Source: Streptomyces sp. DT2A-34 (GTDB lineage: Bacteria > Actinomycetota > Actinomycetes > Streptomycetales > Streptomycetaceae). Taken from it: a stretch of 64,000 nt of DNA. The notes under the pieces were generated by a model, which worked only from the letters and a program-made list of their open reading frames with translations, was not told the origin of the DNA and did no database searches. The position numbers and the translations under genes are program-made. The DNA lies in the NCBI RefSeq assembly GCF_030499515.1, contig NZ_JASTWJ010000001.1, positions 1,426,001-1,490,000 on the forward strand, given 5' to 3'. Shown here piece by piece: positions 37,253 to 45,486 of the stretch (positions are counted from its first letter, which is position 1; each line of letters begins with the position of its first letter).

Positions 37253-37912
37253 GTGTATCAGCCGCATGCCACGGTGATCGGTGACGAGTTATGGGCACAA
37301 CTGAAGGCGCTCGCGCCGCAGCGCATCAGGCCCGCTCGGAGTGTGCTACTCCGCCAGGGGGATCCAGCAACACACGTGATCGTGCTGGAATCCGGGTCAA
37401 CGCTGATCACTCTTGCCGGGGACTGCGGGGGAAGAACACTCCTTGCCGTGCGCGGCGCCGGCGAGTTACTCGGAGAGCTGGCCGTTTTGGACTCCCAGCC
37501 ACGCACCGCCACAGTCATCGCCGCGGAGACCTGCCACATCCGCATCATCCCTGCTGGCGCCTTCCTCACGTTCGTCGAGGAGCATGATCTGCTCGCCCCT
37601 CTGCTGCGCCATGCCATTGCCCGAGTCAGGGAATCGGAAGCCGTCCGGCTCGAACTGGCCACCGCCTCTGTGCCACTACGCCTGGCATCAGCCCTGTCCC
37701 GACTGGTCGAAGCCGCATCCAGTTCAGCGTCGGATCTCGCAGTACGGCTGACACAGACAGAGCTGTCTCAGATGATCGGCGCCTCCCGCAATGCGGTGGT
37801 CAACGCCCTCAAGCCCTGGCGCGAGCAGGACTGGGTTCGCACCACTTCAGGTGGAGGGCTCCTCGTTCGCGACATCCATTCGATTCAGTCGCACGCGCGT
37901 ACGCAGGAGTGA
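37253..37912 (+). CDS. Crp/Fnr-family cyclic-nucleotide-binding regulator
   Basis: A 219-residue Crp-type protein started at GTG 37253 after a GGGGGA site. The N-terminal cNMP-binding domain has the full phosphate-binding cassette GELAVLDSQPRTATV, including the Glu and Arg that hold the ribose phosphate. A dimerisation helix and a C-terminal winged HTH (LTQTELSQMIGASRNAVVNA) follow. It should sense a cyclic nucleotide and bind DNA. Sitting between the effector and the cyclase genes, it is the natural regulator of this operon, a part not present in minimal Pycsar pairs. Two TTA codons lie at 37289-37291 and 37466-37468. Confidence 0.88.
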   Translation: MYQPHATVIGDELWAQLKALAPQRIRPARSVLLRQGDPATHVIVLESGSTLITLAGDCGGRTLLAVRGAGELLGELAVLDSQPRTATVIAAETCHIRIIPAGAFLTFVEEHDLLAPLLRHAIARVRESEAVRLELATASVPLRLASALSRLVEAASSSASDLAVRLTQTELSQMIGASRNAVVNALKPWREQDWVRTTSGGGLLVRDIHSIQSHARTQE

Positions 37913-38014
37913 CAGGCCGCACTTCGTGCGTGCCCACTGCTGGGCAGCGGTGGGCACGCCTCCAGATCAGCATGGACACTCTCCCGACCGCCTGCGCTGA
38001 AAGGACGGTGCCCG

Positions 38015-38830
38015 ATGAATGTGCCGCTGCATGCAGAGCCCTTGGACGTGCCCGCTGAACTCGCCCTCGTGGCGATCGACATGGAGAAGTACAGCCAGAT
38101 CGCCGAAGCGAAGATGGCCGCCGCCCGTTGCGACGTGGACGACATCGTGGCAACCGTGCTCGCCGAATGTCAGCTGCCCGACCCGAAGGAACTTCCTGGC
38201 GGCTACAAGGACAGCGGCGACGGGGCGATCCTGCTGTTCCCGCCCTCGGTGCTGGCACGGCTCGTGGACCCGCTACTGGGCCGACTCAACGCAGCGTTGG
38301 TGCGCTACGAACAGCAGCGGCTGGCCAGTAGTCCGCTCCTGCGACTGCGGGCCAGCGTGCACGTAGGCCCTCTGTCCGTCCCCGACCACCGCGGTAACGC
38401 CATCAACGAGACCGCCCGGCTGCTCGACAGTCAGGCAACCCGCCAGGCACTGTCCGCCGCGAAGGACAGCGGTGCCTTCCTCGCGGCCGCGCTCTCCGAG
38501 GTCGTCTACCAGCGCACCGTACACGCGGGACGCACGCCGGATCTGGGTCAGCACCACTTCCTCGGGGCAGTTGCCCGCGTCAGCGACAAGCCCGGCTTCG
38601 AGCAGCCCTGCCGGATTCATGTGCCGGGTCTGACCGGCCCGGCCGTACGTCCCTACCTCACCGATGCCGCGCCGCCGGCGTCTACTCCCCCCTCTACCGC
38701 GCAGCTGAGCGATGCGCCGACAACACCGGCTGTCAGTAGCGGCGGCACCATCCAGTTCCACGGTCAGGTCAGTGACCCCACGATCGCCAATCGCATCAAG
38801 AACGTGCGGATCGACCGTCGCCAGCGGTGA
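38015..38830 (+). CDS. Class III nucleotide cyclase (Pycsar-like) with C-terminal tail motif
   Basis: A 271-residue protein with a class III adenylate/guanylate cyclase-type domain in residues ~15-190. The metal aspartates are Asp22 (VAIDMEKYS) and Asp69 (YKDSGDGAILLFP). A GNAINETARLLDS segment supplies the Asn/Arg pair expected for catalysis. Residues ~210-240 are a Pro/Ser/Thr-rich linker. The last ~28 residues carry GGTIQFHGQVSDPTIANRI, a short Gly-rich motif like the adaptor or amyloid-type tails of bacterial conflict proteins. Placed with a Pycsar effector and a cNMP-binding regulator, it probably makes the cyclic (perhaps pyrimidine) nucleotide signal. Base specificity cannot be read by eye. 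Confidence 0.78.
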   Translation: MNVPLHAEPLDVPAELALVAIDMEKYSQIAEAKMAAARCDVDDIVATVLAECQLPDPKELPGGYKDSGDGAILLFPPSVLARLVDPLLGRLNAALVRYEQQRLASSPLLRLRASVHVGPLSVPDHRGNAINETARLLDSQATRQALSAAKDSGAFLAAALSEVVYQRTVHAGRTPDLGQHHFLGAVARVSDKPGFEQPCRIHVPGLTGPAVRPYLTDAAPPASTPPSTAQLSDAPTTPAVSSGGTIQFHGQVSDPTIANRIKNVRIDRRQR

Positions 38831-38884
38831 GGCGCCCAGCCTCCCGCTCTGCCGCTCCTCCGTCACTCACCCTGGAGTTCCCGA

Positions 38885-41146
38885 ATGTCTGACGTACCGT
38901 TCGACCCCACCCGGTCCGACACCAACCCGCCGACCAGCGAGGCCGGCGAGAACCAGTCCAACGGCTCCGGCAGCTGGCTGCCGCGCCGGTGGCGACCCGC
39001 CACCGGGGCTCCCGATCAGCCGGAAGCGGGCCTCGGCAGCCCAAGCCCGTCCCCCGCTTACCCATCGGCGGATGCCGTCCAGGCCGCGCCGCGCCTGCAC
39101 GAAACCGCCGGCGCAGCGACACACCTGTACGGGGATGCCGACGTCGTCGCCAACGTCATCGAAGAGCTGATCCTGGAGACCCGAAAGCGCGACTTACTGG
39201 AAGGCGTTGAACAAAGTCGCGAGCAGCTGCTCGATCAGCCGTTCGTTCGCAGCTCGCACTGGGACACGGCCTGGCAGCAGATCATCAATCCTGTCACCAG
39301 CCGCCCTCGCCAACCGGTGACGATCATTGTGGCGCCCCGCTCATGCGGCTCAACAACCCTCGCTCTGCGGCTGCTGGCCGAGCACACCGCTAACAACACC
39401 ACCGTGGTCAAGCTGGACGCGGACTGGCAGACCCCCACCAAGGGCCGCCTGCCGCTGGAGAAGGCGCACGCCTACCAGCTTGACCTCAAACACCCCGAGA
39501 ACGACCAGGTATCGGCCGACTTCCTGAACGCGCTGTCACAACACGCCACCCACCTCCGCGACTGCCGCTCCTACCTGGTACTGACCGTGGCACAGGACCT
39601 GTGGAAGGATCACCGCCTCAGCGATCGTGATGGCATCCAAGTGGTTCGTCTACATGAGGCGCCCGATGCCCAGGACGTGGTCGAAGCGCATCTGAACGGC
39701 TACGGCTACAGCCAGCTGGTCACATCCCTGCGGTCCCTCCCCAAGGCCACCGCCTCCTTGCGCGGACTGACGGCGGTGGCCGCAGTTCGAGCCGCACACA
39801 CCGTCGCGATGGCCTGGAAGGAACATACCCACACCACCTCCCAGCAGTCGCTCGCACAGGCCGACGGCGAGAGTGAAACCCAGAGCACTCTGGAAGAACG
39901 CATTATCGCGGCGCTGACCGATTGGCGCGGTGAACTCGACAGCCTGTTCGGCGAGACGAACAGCTTGCACACCCACGACAACCCCTCACTCACCGTGGAG
40001 GACCGTTGTCTGCTGCTGGCCCTGGCCGTGCAGCAGTCCGCACCCATGCCCGTCGTCGCGCACAGTGCAGCCGCTCTGCTGGAAGCCATCGGGCGCAGCA
40101 CCGACGCTCCTGGCGCAGCAACAGGATCCTCACCAACCGTCAGTGCCCTGGCCGGACGGGGCATGCGTCGGCGTATCCAGGATGTCGGGGGCCGAGTCGA
40201 CATGCAGGACACGGTGGTCTTCGACCGGCCCGCCTACGGACGCGCGATCCTGGAATACGTCTGGGACAACTACGACCTCATGCGCAAGCCCTTGCTAACC
40301 TGGCTGGTCGCGACAGCCCAGAGCGCCGATTCGGAAGACCACGCAGTGGCCGCGCTGGCCGAGCTCACTGTCCGGCACGGAACGGTGGACTACCTCACGA
40401 CACTGGGCGAACTCGTCGGCGGCAGTCACCCACAGGTGCTCGGTGCGGTCATGGAAAGCGCCGTGCGCAACGAACATGTCGGACGCCTGGCGTGGGAGGC
40501 GCTCTACGGGTGGGCGGAGCAGAAAAGCTACGCGCCCGCCGTGGTTGCACTGTGCCGACGCATCCTGGAGGACTCCTCCGTCGACACATCTCTGGCCAAG
40601 CGGGCGATGGTGCGCTTGCGCCGCGTGGCGCACAAGAACAACGACCACGCCGTAGTCAGCCAAGTCCTGGATGCCTTTGACGCTCTGGTCCAGCACCCCA
40701 CCGTGGCCCAGCGACTGGCCGGTGAGGTCCACGGCTGGCAACAGGGCAAGGTCTCCGCACGTGGCGGCGGACTGGCCTTCCTCGCATTGATGACCGTACG
40801 CCGCGACGGCAAGCCGTGGCTCGTGTGCTCCCCTCCCCCAAACATCGACGTACAGCGAGCCGTCCACGACCTGCTCTCCTCTGCGGACACCGCTGCCCAG
40901 GTCATCTCGCGTCTGACGGACTGGATCCGCTCCTGCGCCGGCGACCCCGGCGCCTACACGCAGTTGCGCGAACAACTTCTGCCGGCGCTACGCGGCCACA
41001 ACATGTTCGAGGCCGGCATGAAGCTCATGAACGAGCTGCGTGGCATTTCCACAGCTGAAGGCGTCAGCGTGGCTGACGACTTCTACAACCACCTCGTCGA
41101 CAGCCGTCTGCGCACGGTCTTCCCGCTCGAAGAGAACATCGCATGA
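38885..41146 (+). CDS. Large NTPase-like protein with degenerate P-loop and helical repeats
   Basis: A 753-residue protein started at ATG 38885 with a GGAG site 8 bp upstream. Residues 1-90 are disordered and Pro-rich. Residues ~140-340 resemble a STAND/AAA-type NTPase: strand TIIVAPRSCGSTTLALRLL (150-158 is the P-loop position), then a LVLTVAQD Walker B-like strand. The loop reads APRSCGSTT, so the Walker A Lys is Ser156. The rest is helical repeats (about 400-750), as in sensor or scaffold proteins of bacterial immune systems. It overlaps the next gene by 4 bp. It may be a sensor or partner of the cyclase. One TTA codon at 39194-39196. Confidence 0.6.
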   Translation: MSDVPFDPTRSDTNPPTSEAGENQSNGSGSWLPRRWRPATGAPDQPEAGLGSPSPSPAYPSADAVQAAPRLHETAGAATHLYGDADVVANVIEELILETRKRDLLEGVEQSREQLLDQPFVRSSHWDTAWQQIINPVTSRPRQPVTIIVAPRSCGSTTLALRLLAEHTANNTTVVKLDADWQTPTKGRLPLEKAHAYQLDLKHPENDQVSADFLNALSQHATHLRDCRSYLVLTVAQDLWKDHRLSDRDGIQVVRLHEAPDAQDVVEAHLNGYGYSQLVTSLRSLPKATASLRGLTAVAAVRAAHTVAMAWKEHTHTTSQQSLAQADGESETQSTLEERIIAALTDWRGELDSLFGETNSLHTHDNPSLTVEDRCLLLALAVQQSAPMPVVAHSAAALLEAIGRSTDAPGAATGSSPTVSALAGRGMRRRIQDVGGRVDMQDTVVFDRPAYGRAILEYVWDNYDLMRKPLLTWLVATAQSADSEDHAVAALAELTVRHGTVDYLTTLGELVGGSHPQVLGAVMESAVRNEHVGRLAWEALYGWAEQKSYAPAVVALCRRILEDSSVDTSLAKRAMVRLRRVAHKNNDHAVVSQVLDAFDALVQHPTVAQRLAGEVHGWQQGKVSARGGGLAFLALMTVRRDGKPWLVCSPPPNIDVQRAVHDLLSSADTAAQVISRLTDWIRSCAGDPGAYTQLREQLLPALRGHNMFEAGMKLMNELRGISTAEGVSVADDFYNHLVDSRLRTVFPLEENIA

Positions 41147-41844
41147 GGCGGCCGTGGCACCGCGCCGTCCGTACGAGTACATCCGTCCAGCCGCGCCTCC
41201 TGCCCAGCGCCACCGACGGCATCTCGTTGGAGGCCGTGTACACGATCACCTGGCGACCACGCCGACGCGTACCTCCCAACGTGGAGGAGACAGTACGCGC
41301 CGCAGTGCATGCCACGGCCACCGAGGCAGCGGCGCGTCTGGGAGCCTCGGACGTGCCCGCCGCACAGGACGCCATCAACGCCGCCCTCGGCCAGTTGCCT
41401 CGCCGTGCGCCGAACTACTGCCTGCTGGCCGTCCACGCGGCTCTCGGTCTGCCCACCGCAGCACAGGAGTTACTGGCACAGCGGACGGCGGACGAGCAAC
41501 GCATCCGCCGCCTCCGCTTTTTGAAGGAGAACCTCTACGACCACCCCGACCTCGTCGTCCTGGACCAACTGGAGCACCACACCCCAGGAGCGCTGGGCGA
41601 CGATCACGTTGCCGAACTCCAGCGCCTTGCTCGTCTGATCTGCTCCTGCGACCGCTGGTGGTTCCCACTCCTGCAGCAGTGGGAGCAGGTCGGCCAAGGG
41701 TTCACGGACATCGAGAAGCGACAGCAGGCCATGCTCGTACTGTCCGACTCCCTCAAGGCTCTCAACGGCGGCAGTCTCCCCAACAGCATCGCGCCAGTGG
41801 ACAGGTCCGGGTCTGAAGGAGCATCCCGAAGGGCGCACCCATGA
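41143..41844 (+). CDS. Unrecognised protein coupled to the NTPase-like gene
   Basis: A 233-residue protein that I do not recognise. After ~25 residues comes ISLEAVYTITWRPRRR, a beta-strand pair, and then a long Ala-rich helix (ETVRAAVHATATEAAARL); together these resemble the start of an SPFH/band-7-like or similar domain, though without firm support. The remainder is helical. It has no signal or membrane segment. ATG overlaps the previous stop (ATGA), and its own stop overlaps the next ATG, so three proteins are produced in a coupled way. One TTA codon at 41470-41472. Confidence 0.55.
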   Translation: MRRPWHRAVRTSTSVQPRLLPSATDGISLEAVYTITWRPRRRVPPNVEETVRAAVHATATEAAARLGASDVPAAQDAINAALGQLPRRAPNYCLLAVHAALGLPTAAQELLAQRTADEQRIRRLRFLKENLYDHPDLVVLDQLEHHTPGALGDDHVAELQRLARLICSCDRWWFPLLQQWEQVGQGFTDIEKRQQAMLVLSDSLKALNGGSLPNSIAPVDRSGSEGASRRAHP

Positions 41845-42089
41845 AGCTCGCCCTGTGGCGGATACTGTTGGCCCCCCTGACGAGCCTACGAGCCCTGCTT
41901 ATTCAACGGCGCAGCGCAACCCCTCTGTCTTACGACGTCGCCTGGCGCCAGGCCCGCCTGGACCGTTGTCCCGACGAAATGGTCTATCGACTCCACGGCC
42001 ACCAAGCCACCACACCCGACCAGGTATCCAGGGCTGAGTCGCCCTTGGCCCCGCCCAGGCTGGACGAGCCGACCGACCGACGCCCCTGA
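41841..42089 (+). CDS. Small unrecognised protein, last gene of the cyclase operon
   Basis: An 82-residue basic protein. The N-terminus LALWRILLAPLTSLRALLIQRR is amphipathic/hydrophobic and may lie on or in the membrane. The rest is polar, with an AWRQARLDRCPDEMVYRL helix. The start codon overlaps the stop of the preceding gene, which supports it being real. No family is recognised. A strong terminator hairpin follows 27 bp downstream. Confidence 0.5.
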   Translation: MKLALWRILLAPLTSLRALLIQRRSATPLSYDVAWRQARLDRCPDEMVYRLHGHQATTPDQVSRAESPLAPPRLDEPTDRRP

Positions 42090-42116
42090 CCAAGGTTTCC
42101 ACAAGCACACAGACGT

Positions 42117-42146
42117 CTTCGCCCTGTCCATGAGGACAGGGCGAAG
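42117..42146 (+). terminator. Terminator hairpin of the cyclase operon
   Basis: A perfect 13-bp inverted repeat, CTTCGCCCTGTCC-atga-GGACAGGGCGAAG, stands 27 bp after the last operon gene. As often in Streptomyces, there is no T-run. It supports reading 36718-42089 as one transcription unit that ends here. Confidence 0.7.
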
Positions 42147-42152
42147 GGATGT

Positions 42153-42222
42153 TCATGCGGCAATGGTCAGCGCAGCGTCAAGACGCTCCCAGGCTCCGAG
42201 GACAGCCTTATGCGCGTCGGGA
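42153..42222 (-). pseudogene. Possible C-terminal gene remnant cut by the IS256 element
   Basis: On the minus strand the 22 codons before a stop at 42153 read PPDAHKAVLGAWERLDAALT and two more alanines, which looks like a natural C-terminus. Upstream, the frame runs into the IS256 left end. It may be the tail of a gene destroyed by the insertion. The piece is too short to identify. Confidence 0.25.
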
Positions 42223-43601
42223 GGGACTGTAAATCGTTCGGTGTAACTCCCGATCATGGAAGATGCACCGATGACCAGTGAGAACGTGGCCGAGCACGAG
42301 GTCGGCGAGTCGGCGGCGGCTGTGTCGGCGAAGGCCGTCGACGACCAGCTGATCGACGAGTTGGTGAGCCGGGCGCAGGCAGAGGGTCTGCAGCTGACCG
42401 GTGAGGGCGGGCTGCTCCAGCAGCTGACCAAGCGGCTGCTGGAGTCCGCCCTGGAGGGCGAGATCACCGACCACCTCGGCTATGACAAGCACGATCCGGC
42501 GGGCAAGGACGGCGGCAACTCCCGCAACGGCAAACGCTCCAAGACCGTGCTGACCGAGGTTGGGCCGGTGGAGATAGCCGTGCCCCGAGACCGGGACGGC
42601 TCGTTCGAGCCGAAGATCGTCAAGAAGCGGCAGAAGCGCCTGACCGGCGTCGACGAGATGGTGATCTCGCTTGCCGCGAAGGGCCTGACCACCGGCGAGG
42701 TCCAGGCCCACCTGGCCGAGGTCTACGGCGCCGAGGTCTCGCGGCAGACCATCTCCACCATCACCGACAAGGTCCTCGAGGGCATGGCCGAATGGCAAAG
42801 CCGCCCACTCGACGCCGTCTACCCGGTGGTCTTCATCGACGCCATCCACGTGAAGATCCGCGACGGCGCAGTCGCCAACCGGCCCATCTACGTGGCCCTG
42901 GCCGTGACCGTCGAGGGCCGGCGCGAGATTCTGGGCCTGTGGGCCGGCGACGGCGGGGAGGGTGCCAAGCACTGGCTGCACATCCTCACCGAGATCAAGA
43001 ACCGCGGCGTCGCTGACGTGCTGATGCTCGTCTGCGACGGGCTCAAGGGACTGCCCGAGGCGGTGGAGACGGTCTGGCCCCGCACCATCGTGCAGACCTG
43101 CGTGGTCCACCTGCTGCGGAACTCCTTCCGCTATGCCGCCCGCCAGGACTGGGACAAGATCGCCAGGCTCCTCAAGCCCGTCTACACCGCGCCGACCGAG
43201 GAGGCCGCCCTGGACCGGTTCGCGGAGTTCGCCGACGCCTGGGGCAGGAAGTATCCGGCGATCGTCAAACTCTGGGAGAACGCGTGGGAGGAGTTCACTC
43301 CGTTCCTGCGCTTCGACACCGAGATCCGCCGCATCGTCTGCACCACGAACGCGATCGAGTCGGTCAACGCCCGCATCCGGCGGGCAGTCAAGGCCCGCGG
43401 ACACTTCCCGAACGAGCAGGCCGCCTTGAAGTGCGTCTACATGGCCATCATGTCCCTCGATCCCACCGGCAAGGGCCAAGCCCGATGGACCATGCGCTGG
43501 AAGACCGCGTTGAACGCCTTCGACATCACCTTCGACGGCCGGCTCTCAGCGGCCCGCCACTAACCCAACCACCCCAGTTACACCGTTCGTTTGACAGACC
43601 C
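42223..43601 (+). mobile_element. IS256-family insertion sequence
   Basis: A 1,379-bp element bounded by imperfect 25-bp inverted repeats at 42223-42247 and 43577-43601, which agree at 20 of 25 positions and share the inner CGGTGTAAC. The 8 bp outside each end (CGTCGGGA and GATCCTGG) do not match, so no target duplication is visible. This suggests that one flank was lost by deletion or recombination after insertion. Confidence 0.85.
42256..43563 (+). CDS. IS256-family transposase (mutator type)
   Basis: A 435-residue DDE transposase. Catalytic acids are the Asp in VVFIDAIHVK, the Asp in LVCDGLKGLPEAV and the Glu in TTNAIESVNARIRR. The N-terminal NSRNGKRSKTVLTEVGPVEI segment is typical of mutator-type transposases. 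Length and motifs are intact, so the protein could be active. Confidence 0.95.
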   Translation: MEDAPMTSENVAEHEVGESAAAVSAKAVDDQLIDELVSRAQAEGLQLTGEGGLLQQLTKRLLESALEGEITDHLGYDKHDPAGKDGGNSRNGKRSKTVLTEVGPVEIAVPRDRDGSFEPKIVKKRQKRLTGVDEMVISLAAKGLTTGEVQAHLAEVYGAEVSRQTISTITDKVLEGMAEWQSRPLDAVYPVVFIDAIHVKIRDGAVANRPIYVALAVTVEGRREILGLWAGDGGEGAKHWLHILTEIKNRGVADVLMLVCDGLKGLPEAVETVWPRTIVQTCVVHLLRNSFRYAARQDWDKIARLLKPVYTAPTEEAALDRFAEFADAWGRKYPAIVKLWENAWEEFTPFLRFDTEIRRIVCTTNAIESVNARIRRAVKARGHFPNEQAALKCVYMAIMSLDPTGKGQARWTMRWKTALNAFDITFDGRLSAARH

Positions 43602-45051
43602 GATCCTGGGTGGCGTTGCCATCGCCACCCTGCCCGCATCGGCAGCCACCACCGGCTGCTCGGTCGCGTACAAGGTGCAGAGCGAATGGCCGGGAGGGTT
43701 CACCGCAGACCTGGCCATCACAAATCTCGGCTCCCCCGTACAAGGGTGGACCGTGACGTTCGACTTCCCGAACTCCGACCAGAAGGTCAGCAACGGCTGG
43801 AGTGCCACGTGGACACAGTCCGGAACCCGCGTGGCCGCCACCAGCCTCGACTGGAACGGGGCGCTGGATACGGGCAGGTCGGCTTCCATCGGGTTCACCG
43901 GTGCGTGGAAGGGCGCCAATCCGGAACCCGCATCGGTTGCGCTCAACGGCGTGACCTGTACCGGCTCGGTGACATCCCCGTCCCCCAGCCCCACCGCCAC
44001 TCCGACCAGCGGCCCCAGTGGTCCGGCCCCGGAGCTGAAGGTCTCCGGCAACAAGATCGTCACCGCGAGCGGCAAGCCGTACCGGCTGCTGGGCGTGGAC
44101 CGCTCCAGCGGTGAATACGCTTGTGTGCAGGGCAAGGGGCTGTGGGACGGCGCCCCGGTCGACCAGGCTTCCGTCGACGCGATGAAGACCTGGAACATCC
44201 ACGCGGTACGCCTGCCGTTGAACGAGGAATGCTGGCTCGGCATCAACGGCTCGCCCAGTGGAACCACTTACCAGCAGGGCGTCAGAGACTACGTCGACCT
44301 GCTGGTGGCCAATGGCATCACCCCGATCCTCGACCTGCACTGGACGCGGGGCGCCTATACCAATGGGCCGGACTGGCATTGCAAGGACACCACCGCGACG
44401 TGCCAGAAACCGATGCCGGACGCGCAGTACGCCCCCCAGTTCTGGACCGGTGTCGCCAACGCCTTCAAGGGCAATGACGCCGTCGTCTTCGATCTGTTCA
44501 ACGAGCCGTACCCGGAGATCGCCGGCGACTGGGACAAGACCGCCGGCTGGCGGTGTTGGCGAGACGGCGGTACCTGCACGGGCCTCCCGTATGAGACGGC
44601 CGGCATGCAGGACCTGGTCGACGCGGTCCGGGCCACCGGCGCGACCAACATCCTCATCCTGGGTGGCCTGGAGTGGGCCAACGACATGCGCGAGTGGCTG
44701 ACGCACATGCCGACCGACCCGCTGAACAACATCGCCGCGTCATGGCATGCGTACAGCTTCAACGCCTGTGCGACCGCATCCTGCTGGGACAGTCAGGTCG
44801 CGCCGCTCGCACAAAAGGTACCGGTCGTCATCGGTGAGTTCGGCCAGGACAACTGCGGCTTCGACTACATGCAGCGGTTGGTGGACTGGGCTGACGCCCA
44901 CAGCATCGGTTATCTCGCGTGGACCTGGAACCCGTGGGGCTGCAGCACCGGTGGCGTGCTCATCAAGGACTGGGCGGGCACCCCGGAGCCCGGCGTCGGC
45001 GAGGGTCTGAAGGCGCACCTGATCAGCCAGGACCCCTACGCGACCCCCTGA
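43591..45051 (+). CDS. GH5 cellulase with CBM2, 5' end truncated by IS256
   Basis: An endoglucanase-type protein with a CBM2 cellulose-binding module (about residues 22-125), a Ser/Pro/Thr linker, and a GH5 catalytic domain (about 150-480). The GH5 acid/base Glu lies in VVFDLFNEPYPE and the nucleophile Glu in VVIGEFGQDN. The IS256 right end joins within the signal peptide. Only its end (GGVAIATLPASAA) remains, and the only possible start, TTG 43591, lies inside the IS repeat. Basic N-region and part of the hydrophobic core are gone, so export is probably impaired and the gene may be silent. The domain part itself shows no damage. Confidence 0.85.
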   Translation: MTDPILGGVAIATLPASAATTGCSVAYKVQSEWPGGFTADLAITNLGSPVQGWTVTFDFPNSDQKVSNGWSATWTQSGTRVAATSLDWNGALDTGRSASIGFTGAWKGANPEPASVALNGVTCTGSVTSPSPSPTATPTSGPSGPAPELKVSGNKIVTASGKPYRLLGVDRSSGEYACVQGKGLWDGAPVDQASVDAMKTWNIHAVRLPLNEECWLGINGSPSGTTYQQGVRDYVDLLVANGITPILDLHWTRGAYTNGPDWHCKDTTATCQKPMPDAQYAPQFWTGVANAFKGNDAVVFDLFNEPYPEIAGDWDKTAGWRCWRDGGTCTGLPYETAGMQDLVDAVRATGATNILILGGLEWANDMREWLTHMPTDPLNNIAASWHAYSFNACATASCWDSQVAPLAQKVPVVIGEFGQDNCGFDYMQRLVDWADAHSIGYLAWTWNPWGCSTGGVLIKDWAGTPEPGVGEGLKAHLISQDPYATP

Positions 45052-45486
45052 CCGACCACCCAGCGGCTGCCCAGCTGCGCACGACGCCGCCCCGGCCGGA
45101 TGTCCCCACGGCACAACTCGGCCCGGGCGGCTTTCGACCAAGGGGCTCCCACGCCTCCTGCTCGGTCCAGGGCGACTCCGATCGCCCGTGAGATCGGGCG
45201 TCGCTTGAGCATCAAGAGTCGTGAGACGTCCGATGCAGCCTGGGTGGGCAGGTTCGCCAGTTCACGTAGGCCCCGAGGTCAGGACAGCCGTCGTAGACAG
45301 GCTGTCCTGACCAGCACGGCCAGGAACAGCGCGCAGCAGACGAAGGGCGCGAAGACGGTGAAGACGTGGAAGGAAGGGGCGGCGACCAGTTCGAGGGCGA
45401 GACTCATCGGGCACCCGGCGTCCGCGGGCCCGCCCAGGATGCGTGGTACCCGCAGGCCAGCCGCCCCAGACGGAAACGTAGCCCTC
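45052..45486 (+). other. 435-bp intergenic region with terminator-type hairpin
   Basis: No gene is supported. A perfect 13-bp inverted repeat (GGTCAGGACAGCC / GGCTGTCCTGACC, 45277-45289 and 45300-45312, 10-nt loop) is a probable terminator. A short minus-strand frame beginning near 45404 encodes one hydrophobic stretch (FHVFTVFAPFVCCALFLAVL), but its stop lies in the hairpin, so it is probably not a gene. Confidence 0.45.

Noticed and set aside
38015..38830. Reading the cyclase as a toxin-antitoxin or GGDEF protein
   Set aside because: The VAID/GDG spacing and the NETAR segment fit class III cyclases; GGDEF or toxin motifs are absent.
43591..43619. Outward promoter from the IS256 end (TTGACA at 43591)
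   Set aside because: The -35-like hexamer is good, but the position 17 bp downstream (CGTTGC) is not a -10 box.
45279..45404. Small minus-strand membrane protein
   Set aside because: One hydrophobic stretch only, the stop lies inside a terminator hairpin, and there is no ribosome binding site.
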